64,000 nt of DNA from UBA10438 sp964432155. GTDB lineage: Bacteria; Bacteroidota; Ignavibacteria; Kapaibacteriales; Kapaibacteriaceae. The position numbers were made by a program, and so were the translations under genes. The DNA lies in the NCBI GenBank assembly GCA_964432155.1, contig CAYSMF010000004.1, positions 62,001-126,000 on the forward strand. The letters are read 5' to 3'. Positions 1-9,684 of this stretch are shown here, piece after piece (position 1 is the first letter of the stretch; each line of letters opens with the position of its first letter). The notes under the pieces were generated by a model. That model searched no databases, was not told the DNA's origin, and was given only the letters and a program-made list of their open reading frames with translations.

Positions 1-916
1 TTACGAACTTTGTGCCAGCCATTTCAAGCGGAAGCATCGCGTCGTGGACGTTGCTACGAACGAAGTGTGCTTCTGCTGCGAACATACCTGTTGGAGGAAG
101 CACGTCTGGGTAGCGCATGATGGCCACCTTTGTGTGACCCGAAACAACGCCGACTGGCTTGTTTGCACGGATCCATGTGCTCGAAAGGTCTGTTGACCAT
201 TCCTTGTTCTGCTCTTCAAAGATCTTCGCCTTGATCAGGAATGTTTCACCCTTTTCAAGTGTGATCGTTTGTGTTGCGCCCTTGCGCACGCTCGGTGTTT
301 CAACGCCACCTTCAGTGTCGACTGTTGGTGTGTACGAAACAACTGTGTTGTCCTTATCAGCAATCAGGAGAATCTGCGCTGGACGGTACTTGTAGCCTGA
401 GCTGTTACCGTAGCGATCCTGATAGAAGTTCATCGAGTAGTAGTTCTTGCCCCAACCTTCAACTGGAAGGTGGCGAGCCATTTCACCATTACCCATCCAC
501 GCCTGGTACGTCGAAACCGAAATTGGCTTCTTCGACGTCACCATGATGCCGTAGCCCTTGCGGGTTTCCGACTCAGTGCTCATGTATGCCGTTGACACCG
601 GAATCTTGAGGACCTTGTTGGCCTCTACGGTGTATTCCTTGTCCATACGTGGAGCATCATTGATGCCCGCTGGCGTTTGGACACGCACAGTTGTCTTCGT
701 CTTCGAAGAGATGAGCAGCTGCATTGGCTGCGGCATCGGCTTCTCAGTCGGGCTGGCAATCACTTGTGGGAACGCAACAATGTACTTGCGACCTTCTGTG
801 AGCACCATTGTACCACGGCGTTCCGTCACATCTTGTGCCGAAATCACCCCTACACCGAGGATCGTCATCATGACGAGGGCGATCATCGATTTCATCGTGG
901 TGGAAACAAGTCTCAT
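1..916 (-). CDS. IgGFc-binding-domain-like secreted protein (3' end outside window)
   Basis: This gene has an open frame to the window edge, so its C-terminus is missing. The start at 916 is supported by AGGAG nine bases upstream. About 305 residues are visible. Residues 1-27 form a signal peptide (several Met, hydrophobic core, ending SAQ). The rest is beta-rich and resembles the IgGFc-binding-protein N-terminal domain: short strands about phrases such as KPISVSTYQAW and KPVGVVSGHTKVAIM. That module is also found at the start of the 1331-residue protein encoded at 4359-8354, so the two are probably paralogous surface proteins. The role is likely extracellular or cell-surface (inferred). The ligand cannot be told, and a T9SS sorting domain, if present, lies outside the window. 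Confidence 0.72.
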   Translation of the reverse strand, partial: MRLVSTTMKSMIALVMMTILGVGVISAQDVTERRGTMVLTEGRKYIVAFPQVIASPTEKPMPQPMQLLISSKTKTTVRVQTPAGINDAPRMDKEYTVEANKVLKIPVSTAYMSTESETRKGYGIMVTSKKPISVSTYQAWMGNGEMARHLPVEGWGKNYYSMNFYQDRYGNSSGYKYRPAQILLIADKDNTVVSYTPTVDTEGGVETPSVRKGATQTITLEKGETFLIKAKIFEEQNKEWSTDLSSTWIRANKPVGVVSGHTKVAIMRYPDVLPPTGMFAAEAHFVRSNVHDAMLPLEMAGTKFV

Positions 917-1158
917 CGGACTTTCTCCTGGCGAGTAAAAAAATGGGTTTGAATTAGACTGTCGATTTCACGCGTCGGTTTGCGCGCACAGAGCGCACGC
1001 CCATAAAATAAGACGAAACCTGACATATCCAAAATATGCCGGTCGACCTGTTTTGAACATCAACTTCGAGCATGGTATCTCGGGGCTGACTCTCTGAAAA
1101 CACCATTCTTTCCAAAAGGTTACATCGACGCCGTTCGGACTTTTCCACGCGAACTTGA
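917..1158. other. Intergenic region without gene
   Basis: This is the longest gene-free stretch in the window (242 bases), between the end of the PAP2 gene and the start of the edge gene, both on minus. I see no convincing ORF. On the minus strand it holds AT-richer blocks, including a short inverted repeat CATAT-N5-ATATG near 1024-1038. It probably contains the promoter of the edge gene, but no clean TAnnTTTG element was found. No strong terminator hairpin was found for the PAP2 gene. Confidence 0.5.
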
Positions 1159-2115
1159 CTACGATTTCAGACGGTTCTTAATGGCGCGATTAACGGGTGC
1201 TTCAAGGGGCAGGCAGACAACAACGAGGAGCGCACCCACAAGGACGTCGACAACGTAGTGATAACGCAGGTAAACCGTTGAGAACACGAGACTTCCGCCA
1301 ATTATCACGAACAACCAGCGGAGTCGACTTCTATTTCGGAATGCGAGCACAATGTTGGTGATCGTAAGCATCGTGTGTCCGCTCGGCATACAGTCGCGGT
1401 TCACCCATCGGGCAGGTTCAATCGAGCCTGGAGGGATTCCCCCACCGGCATCGACAAGACTTCGCAGGACGTCCGTGAACAACAGTCCAGGGAGCTCTCG
1501 TCCGATAGCCTCGAAGGTGTGGAGTGTAAACCTGGGGCCGATGGCAGGCATGAAGAAGTACAGGAGATACGAGATGAAATAGCAAAACGCCATTGCGCGC
1601 GCAAACGACGCGAGAAGTTCGAGATCGCCCCTTCGCCAGAGCTCGACTGCCTGAAGCACGGGCAGGAGATAAAACAGGAAGTAGCAGATCTGGAGGTACT
1701 CCGTGAGGAGCGGCGATGAAAACTGTCCGATCCATACCGTAGGATCGGTGCCAAACAAGTACCGATCTGCTGCAATGAGCAGGCTATCGTAGAGCGTGTC
1801 AGGATACAATGCATACACAATCAGCGTGGTCTGATTGTACATCATGTAGACCACGGGGACGATGTAGAAGTAGCGGATGAACCGGAACAATGGAAGTCCG
1901 GTCATTGATGTGAGCAAAATCGATGCTCCGACTACCGCAACAATGAGTGCGTTCTGAAAGAGTATGCTCGTAGCGAGTGGAATTCGCGCATACAGCACAA
2001 CGGCAGTAATGGAGTACAACGCGATAACAACAAACGTGTACACGTCGACGGACAGCGCATTCGTACGTATGCGATCCCAAACATCACGGAGATGAAGCGT
2101 TGACGACTGATTCAT
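1159..2115 (-). CDS. PAP2-superfamily membrane phosphatase (Aur1/inositolphosphotransferase-like)
   Basis: This is a 318-residue integral membrane protein with about six hydrophobic segments (roughly 25-46, 50-75, 80-105, 135-155, 175-195, 258-310). The acid-phosphatase PAP2 signature is visible: PSGH at about 244-247 and R-x-H-x3-D at about 284-290, with a preceding GPR near 197. The late position of the motifs and the many helices fit the PAP2_3/Aur1-like branch, which dephosphorylates or transfers from lipid phosphates at the membrane surface. The substrate is unknown; undecaprenyl-PP, phosphatidate or an inositol lipid are possible. It is the last gene of a HIT-rsmA-PAP2 operon, starting eight bases after the rsmA stop. 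Confidence 0.8.
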   Translation of the reverse strand: MNQSSTLHLRDVWDRIRTNALSVDVYTFVVIALYSITAVVLYARIPLATSILFQNALIVAVVGASILLTSMTGLPLFRFIRYFYIVPVVYMMYNQTTLIVYALYPDTLYDSLLIAADRYLFGTDPTVWIGQFSSPLLTEYLQICYFLFYLLPVLQAVELWRRGDLELLASFARAMAFCYFISYLLYFFMPAIGPRFTLHTFEAIGRELPGLLFTDVLRSLVDAGGGIPPGSIEPARWVNRDCMPSGHTMLTITNIVLAFRNRSRLRWLFVIIGGSLVFSTVYLRYHYVVDVLVGALLVVVCLPLEAPVNRAIKNRLKS

Positions 2116-2123
2116 GCGAGAGA

Positions 2124-2957
2124 TTACGTGACGGGTGTTGTTTTGCGCGCCAGCAGCTCGAGGTACAACGCAACAAGTTGCGATGGTGTGAGCTCTTCTG
2201 CCCGAGCCTTGCTGATGTTACACGTAGCAAGTTCTACGCCATCATCAACAACGATACGATTGTTCACAAGCCATTGCTGCAAACTGTTGCGAAGGATCTT
2301 GCGCCGTTGCGAAAACGCAGCGCGAACAAACTTCATGAATGCAACTGGTTCTACCTCGGCCGCCGGTTGCTCACGAAGGCGAAAGCGGATGACAGACGAT
2401 GTAACATCTGGACGAGGAAAGAATGATCCAGGCTGTACATTGAAGAGGATCTTTGCCTCGGCATACAGCCAGGTTGCTACAGTAAGAATGCCGTACTCCT
2501 TTGTGCGTGGTTCAGCAACACATCGCTTAGCCACCTCACGCTGCATCATCATGATAACGCGATCTACCTGTGCGTGTTGTTCGAGCGCCCAAAAAATGAG
2601 TTCGCTCGTAATGGCATATGGGATGTTACCAACAATCACGCGATGACTGCGCGCCATCTCCGGGAACTCGTCCGCCAGCCGGACTCGGAGTACGTCGCCG
2701 AGCCGAATCTCGCACCGAGGCTTTCTATTCCATGGCTGTGTGGCCAGGAAGGCGATAGCACGCTCATCAAGATCAACCGCAAGCAACCGCGCACATTGCG
2801 AGGCAGCCATGCGCTCGGTGAGGACGCCCTTCCCTGGACCAATCTCGAGGATATGATCACCAGGTCGCAGTTCCGCAGCCGAGACGATCTTGTCGGCAAT
2901 ACCGCGATCGGTAAGGAAGTTCTGACTGAACTCTTTACGGGGCGCGAAGGACTTCAT
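2124..2957 (-). CDS. rsmA: 16S rRNA (adenine1518/1519-N6)-dimethyltransferase RsmA/KsgA
   Basis: This enzyme dimethylates two adjacent adenines in the 3' hairpin of 16S rRNA during late 30S assembly, using S-adenosylmethionine. The 277-residue length is normal for the family. Visible features are the N-terminal K-x-F-SQNFL motif (residues 8-14), the SAM-binding LEIGPGKGVLT (about 37-47) and the catalytic NIPY motif (about 112-115). The C-terminal helical domain carries FSQRRK-type RNA-binding residues. The start ATG overlaps the stop of the upstream HIT gene by four bases (ATGA), indicating translational coupling. Confidence 0.97.
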   Translation of the reverse strand: MKSFAPRKEFSQNFLTDRGIADKIVSAAELRPGDHILEIGPGKGVLTERMAASQCARLLAVDLDERAIAFLATQPWNRKPRCEIRLGDVLRVRLADEFPEMARSHRVIVGNIPYAITSELIFWALEQHAQVDRVIMMMQREVAKRCVAEPRTKEYGILTVATWLYAEAKILFNVQPGSFFPRPDVTSSVIRFRLREQPAAEVEPVAFMKFVRAAFSQRRKILRNSLQQWLVNNRIVVDDGVELATCNISKARAEELTPSQLVALYLELLARKTTPVT

Positions 2958-3457
2958 TGTGCACGTACTCGCGCTATTGCTTGAGCAAGACGATTACGCA
3001 TGTCTGGCAGTAGCTCAGAAATGACCTTTGTTTCGCCAAGTACGGGCATAAAATTGGTATCGCCATTCCACCGCGGCACGCAGTGGATATGTAAGTGGTC
3101 TGGTACTCCCGCACCAGCAGCCGAACCCATGTTGATGCCAATGTTACAGCCGTGCGGACGGAGCTCGTCCTCGAGTGCACGAATCACGATTCGCGTGACC
3201 GACATCAGTTCGTTTGCTTGATCCTCCGACAACCGCGCAAGATTGCCCTCATGCGCGACCGGTGCGATGAGCACGTGACCAGCGTTGTATGGGTAGCGGT
3301 TAACAACCACGATCGTCGTCGGGAACCGTGCAGCAACGAGCCACTGCTCGTCGTCTGCCCCGTGCTCGGATGCTGAGCACAAGAAACAGTCGGACGACAC
3401 ATGACGTTGCTCATCGGAGACGTATGCTGCACGCCACGGAGACCACAGGTGTTCCAT
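2954..3457 (-). CDS. HIT-family nucleotide-binding protein
   Basis: This is a 167-residue histidine-triad protein, probably a nucleotide phosphoramidase or Ap4A-phosphorylase-like hydrolase. The triad H-L-H-I-H lies near residues 121-125, and the upstream GHVLIAP and NIGINMG blocks match the family. The start is set at 3457 (MEHLWSPWRAAYV), the typical start of the family's longer bacterial members; a longer reading frame to 3502 would add 15 residues that run into the upstream hairpin. It heads the HIT-rsmA-PAP2 operon. A CxxC-like pair (residues 25-28) could bind zinc, as in some relatives. Confidence 0.93.
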   Translation of the reverse strand: MEHLWSPWRAAYVSDEQRHVSSDCFLCSASEHGADDEQWLVAARFPTTIVVVNRYPYNAGHVLIAPVAHEGNLARLSEDQANELMSVTRIVIRALEDELRPHGCNIGINMGSAAGAGVPDHLHIHCVPRWNGDTNFMPVLGETKVISELLPDMRNRLAQAIARVRAQ

Positions 3458-3478
3458 GTTGGTAGATCCTATATACAA

Positions 3479-3504
3479 CGATGCCCGCCAAAAGGCGGGC
3501 ATCG
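3479..3504 (-). terminator. Hairpin terminator after outer membrane protein gene
   Basis: A perfect 11-base-pair inverted repeat (CGATGCCCGCC / GGCGGGCATCG) has a four-base A (plus) or T (minus) loop. It sits between the stop of the outer membrane protein gene (3532) and the start of the HIT gene (3457), both on minus. On the minus strand the stem is followed by TTGTATATAGG, only weakly U-rich. It is probably an intrinsic terminator, and it separates the two transcription units. Confidence 0.65.
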
Positions 3505-3531
3505 ATTAACGTATCATGGTTGGTACGTCGC

Positions 3532-4347
3532 TTACAGCGCGAATCGCAGGTCAATACCCGCTTGGAACGCGTTGATGCGAAGATTGTCAGCCGCGCTCAC
3601 CTCGGTAACACCGAAGTTGTAATAGATCGCAGGAACAAGAAGCAGACGGCCTACTGGGATTTCGTACTGTGCACCGGCCTTGATCGCAACACGAATCGTC
3701 GAGTGATTCGGAATGTCGTCGCGTCCAGTAATCACCGTACGACCGTCATTGATGTATTCGCACTCAGGGCAGAACGTTGGGTCGAACTGCGCATTCAATG
3801 GCTGAACGAGGTTCATCGCCTGCACACGCTGCGATGTCAAGACGTAGCCCACTGCCGGACCCACCGTAACACCGAAGTTCGAGTTGAAGAGGTTGAGTTT
3901 GTACATCACCTCAACGTCGAGCAACGCATACTTGATGTCAGCCGTGTGATCCACCACCGACGTCACAACTTCCCCAGCAGCGCTCAATGACGGGAGGGTA
4001 TCTCCAGGCACTGTGTACGCAGCAGGCAGATTGTTGTACAGGACGCGAGCGATGATCGACGACTTCGAATCACGCGGCTTGCCCAGCAGGTACTCGAACG
4101 ACATACCGACATAAAAGCCGTTGTCTGTTCCCTGCTCGAACTGCGGACAGAGGACATCGCCAGCTACCGACTGAAAGCCGGAAGAGTGCAACGACCTGTT
4201 GTAGCCCACAACTGGTCCCAGGTAGATGCGCGGTGCGCTTCGCTCCGGAACAAGCGGATTCGAACGAGCACCAAGCTCTTGCTGTGCGACCATGCTCCCC
4301 GTCGCCGCGAGGAATACCGCAAAGACGGCGGTAGCGAATCTCCTCAT
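3532..4347 (-). CDS. Outer membrane beta-barrel protein (OmpA/OprF-like porin fold, unknown role)
   Basis: This is a 271-residue secreted protein. Residues 1-22 form a signal peptide ending in VAQQ, followed by alternating hydrophobic/polar strands and a final aromatic-ended strand (QAGIDLRFAL), typical of an outer membrane beta-barrel. A segment with CPECEY (about residues 187-192) resembles repeated extracellular-loop sequences. The start is placed at 4347 (MRRFATAV), twelve bases after the stop of the T9SS protein gene, with AGGA just upstream; the open frame begins 12 codons earlier. It follows the large cargo gene in the same direction and may be co-transcribed with it. No enzymatic motif is seen. 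Confidence 0.75.
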   Translation of the reverse strand: MRRFATAVFAVFLAATGSMVAQQELGARSNPLVPERSAPRIYLGPVVGYNRSLHSSGFQSVAGDVLCPQFEQGTDNGFYVGMSFEYLLGKPRDSKSSIIARVLYNNLPAAYTVPGDTLPSLSAAGEVVTSVVDHTADIKYALLDVEVMYKLNLFNSNFGVTVGPAVGYVLTSQRVQAMNLVQPLNAQFDPTFCPECEYINDGRTVITGRDDIPNHSTIRVAIKAGAQYEIPVGRLLLVPAIYYNFGVTEVSAADNLRINAFQAGIDLRFAL

Positions 4348-4358
4348 AATCCTGCACC

Positions 4359-7300
4359 CTAGTTGACGATGATGACTTTGCAATCCGTCTCTCCAGAACT
4401 ACCCTGTACAAGTACACGGTAGACTCCGGATGCCCACCCGGAACACGAAAAATTACAATGCTGGACCCCCTTTTGCAAAGAGAAACCTTCAACAAGCGTA
4501 AAACTTTGTCCTGTGAGGGTCTCCACAGTGATTTTAAGGGCCGTGGCAGCCTCTGATTCCAGCCGAAGAACAAGCTCGTCTCGCACGGGCATCGACAATA
4601 CTGTGGCAATAATCCCCGATCGACCCCGGAGACGTACCACGCGAGCACCCGATCCACAGGGCGTACTCACAAGGTCGTTGCGCTCCTGATGCGCGCCGTG
4701 ATAACATGCCGTTGAGTCGAGTGCGATTGCAATCGAAAACGGACGGGGATCTTCCCACAACACAACGCCGGGGATGCGCACCTGGTAGTCCCAAGGTCCT
4801 CGCCCGGCTGGCAACTCGAGTGTGATACCACTGTCCTGCTGAACGACAGAAACAACTGTGTCAATTGCCCCACCAGCGCGCACCCCAACGATCGACGCTT
4901 GATTGGTGGTTGATACGTACCGCGTTCGTGGCACTGTTACAACCATACGCGGCATGTGCACTACATCTGTGCTCTGATCAAGGCGAACCGTGGCGCGAAT
5001 CTCACTGTCGCCTGTCTCTAACACTGGCGCTCCGTCAATAATCATCGACAGGGACGCCTCGGGAACACGTACCGACACAACCAGCGTGTCACGGATTTCC
5101 TGTCCCGCTGAATCAACGACGCGCACGACAATCACTGGGTCGGAACCCTGCACACTGCTCCATTCGACAGACCATTGCTGCTGGCCCCCTGGCACAATGT
5201 CGATGCCCTGCGTGTCGGCGACTACAAACCGACGTTCGTTCCCTATTGCAATCTCAATTGTATCGATGCGGCCGATGCCATCACCGCTATTGCCAACAGT
5301 AATGGTAAGGGGCTGCGTCTGACATGCAAGGACGCTTGTCGCGGTGGAAATGTCGAGCGTAAGGTTCGCGCGCAATGGCTTGAGGCCCTGCCCGCGGAGC
5401 TCATACGTGATCGTGGTATCTGCTCCAGCGTCTGCTCCGTCGTAGACAACCTCGATCATACAGCGATGTAGACCGGCCCGGGGCGGTGTGAATCGTGTCT
5501 GCGCTCTGAGTGTATCAACAGTCTTGAGTGATGTTGCCGTGAGCAACTCCATTGGAAGTTGAAATGCTGTAGAATCTGGCCCGATTGTACGAATACTCCG
5601 AATCACAACAGGCGCGTTGCCTCCGCCGTTGCCACTCATCAGATGATCAATCACTGAGTCGGCCTGCATTCCGACGACCACATTGCCAAAGTCCGTATCA
5701 ATGCCCTGGAGGTCGGGCTGCACCCCACGCACAATGTGTCGAACAGTAATGGTGCGATGTGGCAACCAATCGCATGCAACAGTATCAATGCGTTCAGCGA
5801 GCCCCCTGCGAGAGACCTTCATGCGGAAGGCAAGCAACACGCTGTCGTTTGGATTAAGGCGCTGTGCCGACGATGGCCCCCGAGTCTCCACAAGCGTGTC
5901 AGACCACGTCTGCCAGCCCTGGAGCGTAATCCAGCCAGTTCCGACGTTTCGCAGCACAGCACTAGAATCCGCGAACACTCCTACGCGTCGTTGCCCCCAG
6001 TCTATGGTGATGGGCGCTACATCAGGCCGCACACCACGACCTGCTATCGATGTACGAAGGCCACAGTCGGGTGCAGAACGAACGGTATCCGTGCGAACCA
6101 GACGGCCAACAGTGTCGGGCGTAAAACAGACTGGCACCCATAGTGTATCGCGCGGACGAAGCAGACGTGGTAGTTGAAGTCCGATAAGATCTGGACGGAA
6201 CTGCGGGAACTGCTTCTCGACAAGTACCGCTGTCACGATAACATCTGATGGTCCGTTGTTGATGATCGGAAGCCGCGAGCATGCCGTATCGCCAACACGG
6301 ACATCGCCAAAGTCAAGTGGCACTGTCGTGAGCGACGCAACCGTTGCTGACCGAACATTGACGAAGCGCTGCAAGCGACATGGATACTCAATGATGATCG
6401 TGCCACGTGCTTGCGAGGTATCTGATGTCCGGCGCATGCAGACAGTGATTACTAACGAATCCCCTGGCAGGATCACCGTATCGCGGGATATCGGACTCGG
6501 GATTGAGAACCGCGCATCACCGCCAAGACTTACTCGCGCAATGGTCACGGGCGTGGAATCTCGATTCCGAAAGACTGCCGTAGTGCACTGCACTCCGGGC
6601 GTTGTTGCATCAATAACGACATCACTGGGCACCTGCACATTTGGCGCGTCGTACACGTAGAGCCACTCTCTCCCGTTCCCCTGATTGTCGTACGCATGAA
6701 ACACGATTTGCGCATCACGCCATAGGTCTTTCACTTGCGCCCAGATTTCCACTGATGCAGAATCATCAGGAACGGGGACGAGCGACCAGCGGTAGTTCGT
6801 CGTTCGTGACGAGATCACACGTACATCGTCGAGCTTGGCCGTGCGCAGCGAGGTATCGCGCACAAGACCACTGACTTCCCCACATGCGACGTCCAGGCGG
6901 TACATGGGAGGCGACACATCATCGGGACGAATGCTGTCGTAGGCAACACCCACCATGTTCGCATACGAGTCCACGATCGACGTTCCGTACATCACACCAC
7001 TGAAGAACCCAGTGTCTGCTTGCATCGTGAAAGCCCCCTCGCGCAACTGCATCGTTGCCCAGTGAAGCGACGTGCCCGGAATCGTCTGCGTTCGCAAGTC
7101 AGGTGAGATCGTTGTTGCCAACGTTGAGTTGACACGAAGTGTGCTTAAGGCAGTTGCTTCGGCGACAACGTTGAAGAAGTAAAAGAACTGCTGATTGTCG
7201 AGTCCAGATTCTTCAAGCACCGGGAATTGGAACATCGACTGATTGACGTATTGCTCAATGGGTGGAACGATGACCATTGCAGGGTCGCCGTAGGCTCCTG

Positions 7301-8354
7301 ACGTCGAACTACTCATGAACTGCGTGAGCAAAAAAGGCTCATTACTCGTCCATGAGGCTGGTTCTTTTAACACCGTATCTCGCCACATCCCAGGCGACGC
7401 GAGCGTGAATGTGGCCGATCCAAACCTCGTTGTCAATTGCACCGTCTGATTCGGACGTGACGCAACGATGCGAAACAGGTCTGGTCGAACGATTTGGGCA
7501 AACGGTGACGTCGCATAGGTTCGTCCCCACTTATTCACCGGCGGTAACTGCTCGACGAGGTGGTCTTTGCTTATCGCAGAATCTGTTGGAACGCTCGAGC
7601 GCATATGACCCGAGATCACCGCAACAGGCACATTCGAACTGATCGACGAGCCCGTGAGATCATCTCCCCCATGACGCGTTGCCTGCGCTTGCACCAAATA
7701 ACAGTCGCCCTTCTTCAACTGCACCATGAACGGCTGTCCGGCAGCGCGACCTCCTCGTGTGCCAACACGCGGCGTTACCAGCACATCCGTGCCATCCTGC
7801 GTGGCCATGATCATAAACTCACCCACTCGAGGTGCGCGATCAAGTGGATTGAAGTTGCGACCTTGCTTGTACCAATCAGTTGGGCGATTTACTGTGTAAT
7901 AGTCTGTGCCGCACTGCTTAATCGGTATCGCGGTGTACGAGTCTGTCGAAAGCGCAAGCGTATTCAGCGTGTAGACAACGATCGGAACATCCGACTCGAT
8001 GAAGATCGCCTTCGGCGACACCTGCTCAGATGCATTGACCACGTGCATGGCATTCATGCTAAACACACGAACCGTCGACGCCGGTATGGTGTACGTTACG
8101 GGACTTGCAAGGGGCGAGCTAATCGTTACCGTTGCGTCGAACTGCGACGAGATGAAGACTTGGATGCGTGGATCTTCACCAAACTCGAGGATTTCATTCG
8201 CCATGAAGCCAACAACGAACGATGTGCCCTCCAGCGACGATCCGCCTCGACGCGGCAGTACGCGCTCGACCTGTGCCGAAACCTCGGCAACAGCGTGCGT
8301 AACGATCAACGCAAGAATGAGACAGCGCAGCAGCAACATTCCGTGAGCCTGCAT
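4359..8354 (-). CDS. Giant T9SS-exported surface protein with IgGFc-binding-like and choice-of-anchor D repeats
   Basis: This is a 1331-residue secreted protein. Residues 1-28 are a signal peptide. About 30-440 resemble the IgGFc-binding-protein N-terminal domain (beta-rich, with VPIVVYTLN- and VPVAVISGHM-type strands). About 550-1180 are successive Ig-like modules of the choice-of-anchor D/ASH type, each opening with a phrase like LDFGDVRVGD, IDWGQRRVGV or TDFGNVVVGM and ending in a cysteine-containing strand. The last 75 residues start PVRDELVLRLE and end CKVIIVN, matching the type A Por secretion sorting domain. It is therefore predicted to be exported by T9SS and anchored or released at the surface. 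The start could also be the Met at 8339. The function is not known; adhesion or surface-coat roles are inferred. Confidence 0.85.
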   Translation of the reverse strand: MQAHGMLLLRCLILALIVTHAVAEVSAQVERVLPRRGGSSLEGTSFVVGFMANEILEFGEDPRIQVFISSQFDATVTISSPLASPVTYTIPASTVRVFSMNAMHVVNASEQVSPKAIFIESDVPIVVYTLNTLALSTDSYTAIPIKQCGTDYYTVNRPTDWYKQGRNFNPLDRAPRVGEFMIMATQDGTDVLVTPRVGTRGGRAAGQPFMVQLKKGDCYLVQAQATRHGGDDLTGSSISSNVPVAVISGHMRSSVPTDSAISKDHLVEQLPPVNKWGRTYATSPFAQIVRPDLFRIVASRPNQTVQLTTRFGSATFTLASPGMWRDTVLKEPASWTSNEPFLLTQFMSSSTSGAYGDPAMVIVPPIEQYVNQSMFQFPVLEESGLDNQQFFYFFNVVAEATALSTLRVNSTLATTISPDLRTQTIPGTSLHWATMQLREGAFTMQADTGFFSGVMYGTSIVDSYANMVGVAYDSIRPDDVSPPMYRLDVACGEVSGLVRDTSLRTAKLDDVRVISSRTTNYRWSLVPVPDDSASVEIWAQVKDLWRDAQIVFHAYDNQGNGREWLYVYDAPNVQVPSDVVIDATTPGVQCTTAVFRNRDSTPVTIARVSLGGDARFSIPSPISRDTVILPGDSLVITVCMRRTSDTSQARGTIIIEYPCRLQRFVNVRSATVASLTTVPLDFGDVRVGDTACSRLPIINNGPSDVIVTAVLVEKQFPQFRPDLIGLQLPRLLRPRDTLWVPVCFTPDTVGRLVRTDTVRSAPDCGLRTSIAGRGVRPDVAPITIDWGQRRVGVFADSSAVLRNVGTGWITLQGWQTWSDTLVETRGPSSAQRLNPNDSVLLAFRMKVSRRGLAERIDTVACDWLPHRTITVRHIVRGVQPDLQGIDTDFGNVVVGMQADSVIDHLMSGNGGGNAPVVIRSIRTIGPDSTAFQLPMELLTATSLKTVDTLRAQTRFTPPRAGLHRCMIEVVYDGADAGADTTITYELRGQGLKPLRANLTLDISTATSVLACQTQPLTITVGNSGDGIGRIDTIEIAIGNERRFVVADTQGIDIVPGGQQQWSVEWSSVQGSDPVIVVRVVDSAGQEIRDTLVVSVRVPEASLSMIIDGAPVLETGDSEIRATVRLDQSTDVVHMPRMVVTVPRTRYVSTTNQASIVGVRAGGAIDTVVSVVQQDSGITLELPAGRGPWDYQVRIPGVVLWEDPRPFSIAIALDSTACYHGAHQERNDLVSTPCGSGARVVRLRGRSGIIATVLSMPVRDELVLRLESEAATALKITVETLTGQSFTLVEGFSLQKGVQHCNFSCSGWASGVYRVLVQGSSGETDCKVIIVN

Positions 8355-8388
8355 GGTGAGGTAAGATGACCCCGCACCGGAAAATAGG

Positions 8389-9678
8389 TTACTTCCGCAG
8401 ACGTGCCACAGGCGCTCGTGGCAGGGGGCGTGCAGTTGGCCGGTCGGTACGCCAGCGGAACTGCGGCAATCGATAGGTCTCGGCCCTACCGGCTACAATC
8501 GGCTCAGGGTGATGCTCGCCCTCAACGCCGCCAAGCCATACAACATCGGTGAGCTGTCCCTGTTCGAACAGCACGCGAATGGTGTCAGCGGCCACCTTGG
8601 CAAGGCCTTCACCACGCTGTTCTTCCGATCGAAACGTAATACTCTGCGCATCCCCGACAGCTTCGAGTTGTCGAAGTGTGTCATCTTCGATCGTGAGTGC
8701 GACAATTGCTCCGGCAATCTGATCAAAACGATCTCGCCTGAGAGAATCCGTCTGTGCGACCAGGATTGCCGTCCCACGGCCAACAACCGATCGAAGCTGA
8801 TCGCCGTCAGCAAGTGCGCGTATCGTATCTGCATGGAGCTGCATGGAATCGGACCACACAACGGGTCGACCAAACAACTCGCTTAGGCCTGCTGAACGGT
8901 CTGCCATGAGAGAATCGCACCGCGCGGCTGTAGTCCCTCGCGTCATCGCAACATCTTGGGCAGCACGGTAGATGGTTCGCCCATCAACAACGTCCGAAGT
9001 TATCCGCTCGGCAGACAGCACCAACGTGTCCCCTGCCGGTGCAGAATCACTCGGCGCAGACCATTGCCACACGTGTGCCTGCCCACGGAGCCGAAGGATA
9101 CGCTGTGCCGGATCACGATATGCAGATGCACTCTGTGTGACGAGACGTTGGACGGTATCGACGATCTGCACGCGCCCCAGAGCCAGTGTTGTGTCGGCAT
9201 CTCGGTCGTACACAAGTGTATCGGCCCAGATTTGCGCCGAATCGCGCGCAACCACGCTGTCCCGAAACACCACCACGTGGGAGACCGTTGAGTAGGTGGC
9301 GTGACGCGATTGAATTGTAGCACTTCGCTCGCGCACAACCACTCCGCGGGGCGCAACGGCGATGTTCGTCACACCGCTATACGTCACGTAAGGGGCCGTA
9401 AGCACCAGCCCCTGTTGAAGGATCTTGACGTTTGAGAAGAGTTCGACGGAGTTGGCCGAGACATTATGAAAGGCTCGGTCACATTCAACCGTCACATTAC
9501 CCTGTGTGAATCGCACATGTCCTACAAACTCACGCGTTCCAGTCGCGATCGGACCCGAGCCAACGATCGAATCGGCATGATCGAGGATAATCGGGAGCGC
9601 TGGCCCATCGCGCTCCTGAGCGTAGGACGCCAGGGCGAGGCTTGCGATGAAGACACAGCTGACAAGGAAGCGTTGCAT
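8389..9678 (-). CDS. OstA/LptA-like periplasmic LPS-transport family protein
   Basis: This is a 429-residue secreted protein with a signal peptide at 1-20 (MQRFLVSC...SYAQ). Residues about 45-330 are repeated short beta-strands of the OstA/LptA jelly-roll type (phrases such as GHVRFTQGNVTVECDRA, FSNVKILQQG, YRAAQDVAMTRG). Proteins of this form occur in Bacteroidota as OstA-like LPS-bridge components. The C-terminus is basic and Pro/Arg-rich. The start at 9678 is preferred over the longer frame because the Met opens a clear signal peptide. A TAGATTTG promoter element ends six bases upstream, so the mRNA would be leaderless. It is divergent from hflX. Confidence 0.82.
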   Translation of the reverse strand: MQRFLVSCVFIASLALASYAQERDGPALPIILDHADSIVGSGPIATGTREFVGHVRFTQGNVTVECDRAFHNVSANSVELFSNVKILQQGLVLTAPYVTYSGVTNIAVAPRGVVVRERSATIQSRHATYSTVSHVVVFRDSVVARDSAQIWADTLVYDRDADTTLALGRVQIVDTVQRLVTQSASAYRDPAQRILRLRGQAHVWQWSAPSDSAPAGDTLVLSAERITSDVVDGRTIYRAAQDVAMTRGTTAARCDSLMADRSAGLSELFGRPVVWSDSMQLHADTIRALADGDQLRSVVGRGTAILVAQTDSLRRDRFDQIAGAIVALTIEDDTLRQLEAVGDAQSITFRSEEQRGEGLAKVAADTIRVLFEQGQLTDVVWLGGVEGEHHPEPIVAGRAETYRLPQFRWRTDRPTARPLPRAPVARLRK

Positions 9679-9684
9679 TGGGCA

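Noticed and set aside
7560..8369. 269-residue plus frame across the start of the 1331-residue gene
   Set aside because: Arg/His-rich low-complexity translation with no family features, antisense to the T9SS protein.
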